A stretch of 64,000 bases of DNA from Anisodus tanguticus (lineage: Eukaryota; Streptophyta; Magnoliopsida; Solanales; Solanaceae), in NCBI GenBank assembly GCA_034509755.1, contig CM067541.1, positions 9,908,001 to 9,972,000 on the forward strand. The letters are read 5' to 3'. The number at the start of each line of letters is the position of its first letter. Position 1 is the first letter of the stretch. Positions 59,433 through 64,000 of this stretch are shown piece by piece. The notes beneath the pieces are model-generated. The model was not told where the DNA came from. It was given only the letters and a program-made list of their open reading frames with translations, and did no database searches. The translations under genes were made by a program, and so were the position numbers.

Positions 59433-60287
59433 TAGGAAGCCCGCTGCAATCCCAAAGATTTGTTCATATTAGTGACACTTTTATAAATTTAATATATACT
59501 TAGTGCCGTTTTTCCAACAAGTAAATTGGTCGGATTCTATGGCGATAAAATCTGTGGGACTTGAAAAAAAAATATGAAAAAAGAGACTACAATTCTTCAT
59601 ATTAAATAAAGAAGACGGAATATATTCCTAACATTGTGATATATTTTTATATATGGCTCTCACTTTTCTTCGTTCGTAGGAGCCTTAATATACCATTTTA
59701 CTAATGGTCTTTAATTGTGGACAACCTAAGTAGGGGTATCTTTATGAACTTTTCAATTGTTCAGGAGCATATTTCAAATTATTGTTGTGAATCAATGTGA
59801 TAGTTTAAGAATAAATTTGAATCTTGGTTTTTTTATGCCTTCTTGTGGCAAATATTTCAACACCAAGTTGACAATCATTAGAGGAAAACACAAATATGGG
59901 ACAAAATTAACGGTGCAGACCTTTCATGAACCAAATGAAATTAGGACAAATATAAAATAAATTGAATACTTCAAATAAATTTGTATTATTTCCCTTAAAT
60001 AAATCACATCATAATAGAACTCTTACCGAAGATTTTTTTCCTCTCTTTCATTTTTCAAATCTGTCCTCTTCATGTTCCTGCGTGAAGACAAAGACAAAAT
60101 TATATCACGAGGATGAAAATAGCATGAATGGAGAACACGATTACTCTAGTCATCATCGATCCGACACAATATCATACTATGTACAAGTACCAATTTGCAT
60201 TGTGGATGACATCTGTATGGATCCCTTTTGATGAATAATTTAAGTTATATACATTGACAATTTAATATTTTATAATATTAGGTTATT
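59433..60287. other. Spacer, no gene recognised
   Basis: Short open frames are present (59757-59960, 59962-60231) but show no family resemblance or coding context. Confidence 0.5.
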
Positions 60288-60292
60288 GTTAT

Positions 60293-60478
60293 TGTGAGAA
60301 AATATGAAAGAAAATATTATTAAATTGTTGTATCTATATAATTACACTGAACTCTATTTATAGACATTTCATTACAATTATTTTCATACTAGAATACTAT
60401 ATATGAAATCATATTCCTATTCAACCTTACAATCATTTTTCTAGTAGAATATTATATATGAAATCCTCTATTCTAACA
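60293..60478 (-). repeat. 3' LTR of element I
   Basis: 186 bp; plus reading TGTGAGAAAATATGAAAG to CTCTATTCTAACA, next to the minus-strand purine tract GAGAGGAAG. Confidence 0.85.
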
Positions 60479-60485
60479 CTTCCTC

Positions 60486-61060
60486 TCAAGCTGGTACATA
60501 CAAGTCATATGTATCGAGCTTGTTACAGATGGAATTAATACGAGGACCAGTGAGAGACTTGGTGAAAATATCTGCAAGCTGATCACTCGACTTCACAAAT
60601 TTTGTAATAATATCACCGGAGAGTATACCTGATCTGGATTGAGCAACCTCAATATCTAGAAAATACTTTAGTCTGCTGAGACCTTTCTTACGAGTCATGC
60701 CAAACTCCACAATTATTGTGCTGAATTTTCCAAACCAGGCGCTGGGAGACTGTTTCAGACCATAAAGTGACTGATGCAATTGGGGTAGACTCCCCATGAG
60801 CAACAAAATCAGGTGGTTGCTTCATATAAACTTCCTCCTCAAGGTTACCATGGAGAGAATAACATATTTCACGAATGTGTCCAAGTCTATTACAATAACT
60901 ACACCTAGATCGAGATCTTCCAAGACGACCTTGTCCTTTTCGCTTCTTCATGGATTGTGATGTGCGATTTTCTAATCTCCTCCTTAAGGATTTTGAAGTA
61001 ATCATAGGACTTGAACTTTCAATTTCCGTATTTTTGGAGTTTAACATATCAAAACCGAGA
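60486..61060 (-). pseudogene. Gag zinc knuckle fused to RT/RNase H scraps (element I)
   Basis: Minus-strand ORF 61047-60688: a CCHC zinc knuckle CSYCNRLGHIREICYSLHG runs directly into RT sequence NLEEEVYMKQPPDFVAHGE. The normal RT motif is LHGDLEEEVYM, so the join is at LHG. The frame then shifts to LHQSLYGLKQSPSAWFGKFS (60486-60806), to LKYFLDIEVAQSRSG, and to the RNase H end SSDQLADIFTKSLTGPR. The catalytic YVDD region is deleted. It cannot encode an active polymerase. Confidence 0.75.
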
Positions 61061-61199
61061 GACGTAGTGAAATCTGACGAACATAACCCAAGAAGAAAAT
61101 CGTCGAGATCTGATCGGAAAAAGGTGCATGTGCGGCGCGTGGATCTGACGCGCGAACCGAAGTTGGCACTTCGAGCGGCACGTGGTGGCGTGTGAGTGG

Positions 61200-62054
61200 G
61201 TATTTGTCAGAGCCGCTGATTGGGTTTTGGTCGGAAGAGACTGATCTACCTCATGATGGTGTTGAAATTTGCGCAACACTACCCAAAAGTAATTTTGTAG
61301 CGGACATCTATGTTGTCACCGAAAATATTGCACGGTGACTGATTTGCTTTCCTGGAAATTGTTGGAAATTTGCACAACAATTAGTCTCACTAGATTGAAC
61401 TTGATCTATGTTGTGGTGGTGTTGAATTATGCACAACACCACTGGATAGAGATGTGAAGCTAGCAATCACCGAAAAATTATGCGTGGTGGTGATATTTAT
61501 TTATTTTTTCGAATCTTCGCTAGAATATTGCACAACAGATACTTTCTTACTAATGCTCTAGAAGAGAAGAACGCAAAACAGTCATCGAAATTGAGGCACG
61601 AGACTGTGATGGTATTTTGTGGGTAGGATCGGAATGATGGCAATACCGTACGAGATGAGAAATTATGCCTGAAAAATTGTCGAACCTTAAAGAAAGTGGT
61701 ATGGGTCAGCTCAGAATCGATACGTGATGCTGACAGTAAAAATAATTCTTAAAAGTATGGCCGAAAATAGCCTGGAATCACCGAAACCCTAATTCCGATG
61801 ATCAAAATCTGGTAACTGTTCACGCGAAAAAACCATTGTTCACGCGACACTGTTTACGCAATATTGTTCACGCCGATTTTTTTTATTTCGGTGATAATAT
61901 TCTATTATCTGAAGGAGAATATTTTATTTATAAATATCTGAAAGTTCTCTATAATCTTCACTCTATCATTATATTTGGCCAGACGGGCAACACACATTTT
62001 CTAGTGCCACCCGCCGGCAGCGGAAGCTCTTTGATTCTCTACCAAGATCGTAGA
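61200..62054 (-). other. Leader region of element I
   Basis: Between primer site and zinc-knuckle remnant. Contains repeated GTTCACGCGA-like and CGTGAACAGT motifs (61815-61875) and repeated GTGGTGGTGTTG / TTGCACAAC blocks (61255-61530). No intact gag N-terminus seen. Confidence 0.5.
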
Positions 62055-62067
62055 AGCTCTGATACCA

Positions 62068-62875
62068 TGTGAGAAAATATGGGAGAAAGTATTAATAAAT
62101 TATTGTACCTACATGATTACACTGAGCTCTATTTATAGACACTCAATTACAATCCTTTTCATACTAGGATACTATATATGAAATCATATTCATGTTCTAC
62201 CTTACAATCCTTTTTCTAGTAGGCTATATATGAAATCCTCTATTCTAGCGGTCTTTTTAGTCAAGTCAGTTTCTTCCAACGTGAGCATGGAATGGGCCTG
62301 ATAAAATGGTGGTGAAGGATTACTCTGATGAAGTAGTGTTCCAACGCCATTATAGGCCTCAGATAGGCCTACAATCATTTGAAGAACAAGACGATCATTG
62401 GTAACGGGTGCACCAACGTTGTAGAGTTGGTCCGCCAATTCTTTCAGCCTTTTACAATAGGCCAAGACGTTAGGAAAATCTTCCATGTTAACATGGGAAA
62501 ATTCCTGCTCAAGGGTGACATCACGAGAATTCTTGCTATCTTGGAATATATCACGCACCATATTCCAAGTGTCCATCGCCGTAGCGTCGGGTTCAATAAT
62601 CGTCGATAAAAGGTCTGTAGAGATAGTGGAATAAATCCACTGGAGAATGGTAGCATCAAGGGTTGTCCATAACGTAGGATTATCCTCGAGGGTAGGCACC
62701 TTCTCCATGCCAGGTACCGAGGGGATTATGTGATGGAGGACTTGATGCGAGCGTGCGTGAACTTTGAATAATTCTGCCCACATCGCGTATTGGACGTTTT
62801 TCATTTCAAGAATCTATTCTACCTTACAATCATTTTCCTAGTAGGATACTATATATGAAATCCTCTATTCTAACA
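62068..62875 (-). repeat. 5' LTR of element I, interrupted
   Basis: LTR parts 62068-62247 and 62812-62875 flank captured gag. The segment CTATTCTACCTTACAATC ... CTCTATTCTA is present on both sides, a direct repeat of about 60 bp. Confidence 0.75.
62250..62805 (-). pseudogene. Captured Ale-type gag fragment (about 185 codons open)
   Basis: Open minus-strand frame with NVQYAMWAELFKVHARSHQV, TLEQEFSHVNMEDFPNVLAY and LQMIVGLSEAYNGVGTLLHQ: the UBN2-type capsid region like that of elements C and H, not of element I. N-terminus and zinc region absent. Unbroken frame suggests relatively recent capture. Confidence 0.8.
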
Positions 62876-62971
62876 ATTATTTATTATAGAAAGTAATTTA
62901 TCAAACTTCTAAGATTATAAATCTTATTTTTTATATAGACTTATTTGTAGATATTCTTTGAATTAATTTAT

Positions 62972-63095
62972 AACAACAAATTCAATATAATTTCAGAGGT
63001 AGGGTCCGAGGAGCGTAGTGTCTATAAATACCTTACTCCTATTTTAAAAAGGTAGAGAGGTTATATCCACCAGATCCTCAATTCAAAGAAAGATG
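62972..63095 (-). mobile_element. Decayed TS-type SINE fragment
   Basis: AACAACAAATTC, GGGTCCGAGGAGCGTAGTG, TACCTTACTCCTATT, AAGGTAGAGAGGTTATATCC follow the SINE order of the better copies. Confidence 0.6.
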
Positions 63096-63168
63096 AAAAA
63101 GGGTAGAATAACAACAAAAATAATAAGATAACTAAGGCTAAAGAAATAATAGGTAGTAAAAATCTAAT

Positions 63169-63420
63169 GTATTGCGGAAAGAAATAACTCCCTTGATTAT
63201 TTTCATTAATGAAAGAGTATATATACAATTTATAATTTCCATAATAGGAAAATCATATTCCTATTTTACTCCCAAAACCTTATTCTACTTGTACAATAAT
63301 TACACAATTATGGTAAGTGTACAATTCTAATTTAATACAAAACCCATGTTACCTAATATACACCAAACCGTGATATACAAGTTATGTATATCACGACACG
63401 AACTGCTCCTATTTATCACA
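63169..63420 (-). repeat. 3' LTR of element J
   Basis: Plus reading TGTATTGCGGAAAGAAATAA to TCCTATTTATCACA; resembles the LTR of element C in its outer third. Left edge inferred from TG. Confidence 0.65.
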
Positions 63421-63424
63421 CCCT

Positions 63425-64000
63425 GCATTCATAGCGGGCGATCTTCGTACGCTGAGATTGTCCCTAAAATCTTCAAAAAGGACCGAGGGAAGACCTTTGG
63501 TAAAGATGTCTGCAATTTGATACCTGGAAGGGACATGGCAGACGCGTACTTGTCCACGAACTACCTTTTTGTGAACAAAGTGGATATCCATCTCTATATG
63601 TTTAGTGCGATGGTGTTGAACCGGATTACCAGAAAGGTAGATGACACTAATATTATCACAATAAACTAAGGTAGCTTTCTGAATAGGACAATGAAGCTCT
63701 AAAAGAAGATTACGTAACCAACAGGATTCAGAGACCACATTGGCTACCCTCTATACTCGGCCTCTGCACTAGAGTGGAACAAAGTCGACTGATGCTTTGC
63801 AGACCAGGAGACCAAGTTATTACCAAGAAACATACAATAGCCAGACGTAGAGCGTCTGGTGTCTGGACATCCACACTAATCATCATCTGTATACGAGACA
63901 AGTGTAGACGTCGATGAGGGATATAAATGTAAGTCAAAGTCAAGTGTCCCCTAGATGTACCGAATAATGCATTTGAGCGCATTTATGTGCTCAACCCTGG
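63425..64000 (-). pseudogene. RNase H end of element J pol
   Basis: 63409-63738 reads SESCWLRNLLLELHCPIQKA, NISVIYLSGNPVQHHRTKHI and RYQIADIFTKGLPSVLFED. The upstream part (63728-63982) is in another frame, so at least one frameshift is present. Confidence 0.8.

Larger units (their letters stand above)
60293..62875 (-). mobile_element. Mini copia element I with a gag fragment caught in its 5' LTR
   Basis: 3' LTR 60293-60478, primer-binding site 62055-62067 (minus strand TGGTATCAGAGCT), 5' LTR 62068-62875 interrupted by about 560 bp of foreign gag. Flanks GTTAT (60288-60292) and ATTAT (62876-62880) look like a TSD with one change. The interior is only 1.6 kb: large deletions removed most of gag and pol. 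Confidence 0.75.
63169..64000 (-). mobile_element. 3' end of copia element J (Ale/Retrofit-like), continuing past the window
   Basis: LTR 63169-63420 and RNase H upstream of it on the minus strand. The rest lies beyond base 64000. Confidence 0.8.

Noticed and set aside
59757..60231. Two adjacent open frames of 67 and 89 codons
   Set aside because: No recognisable motif, no splice-consistent extension, and AT-rich spacer context.

Overview
This window is plant nuclear DNA, most likely from a Solanaceae species. It is AT-rich, carries one spliced gene with GT-AG introns, and is packed with Ty1/copia and Ty3/gypsy LTR retrotransposons, Stowaway- and Tourist-like MITEs, and SINEs with the TTG tail and pol III boxes known from tobacco, tomato and potato. 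The family assignment rests on recognising these SINE and LTR types by eye; no database search was possible. There is no bacterial gene, operon, CRISPR array or functional RNA gene.

Layout: (1) 1-4117, the 3' end of a gypsy element of the Tat type (antisense ORF, then the 3' LTR). (2) 4118-6661, AT-rich spacer with a Stowaway MITE. (3) 6662-12058, a decayed copia element 'A' full of short hairpin units. (4) 12059-16954, complete but dead copia element 'B' (minus). (5) 18447-22766, copia 'C' (minus), fused head-on to 22767-23808, a truncated copia 'D' (plus). (6) 25359-35332, the only host gene: a ten-exon inositol-tetrakisphosphate 1-kinase (ITPK) on the minus strand, whose 6.3-kb first intron holds a complete copia 'E' (29840-34944) and a SINE composite. 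(7) 35406-36770, a SINE, a minisatellite and a Tourist-like MITE in the gene's 5' flank. (8) 37177-44220, copia 'F' with long, nearly identical LTRs but a wrecked interior. (9) 44940-48876, copia 'G', gag-less, with intact target-site duplication (TSD). (10) 49312-57534, a nest: a MITE split by copia 'H', whose 5' LTR holds a plastid 23S rRNA fragment and whose pol is split by a 3.6-kb gypsy solo LTR. (11) 58191-59427, a solo LTR related to F. (12) 60293-62875, mini-copia 'I', with a foreign gag piece caught inside its 5' LTR. (13) 63169-64000, the 3' end of copia 'J', running off the window.

Only the ITPK gene looks like cellular coding sequence. Its reading frame is open through all ten exons, but exon 6 lacks four residues of a segment that is highly conserved in plant ITPKs. 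Every retroelement polyprotein seen here is broken by stops, frameshifts or deletions.

The two most unusual signals are (a) dozens of small hairpins with a shared CYNGAAG-like loop but different stems, scattered through element A, and (b) a 14-nt perfect complementarity in element F between the bases just after the 5' LTR (where a primer-binding site should be) and a site next to a TATA box inside its own LTR, which would fit self-primed reverse transcription.
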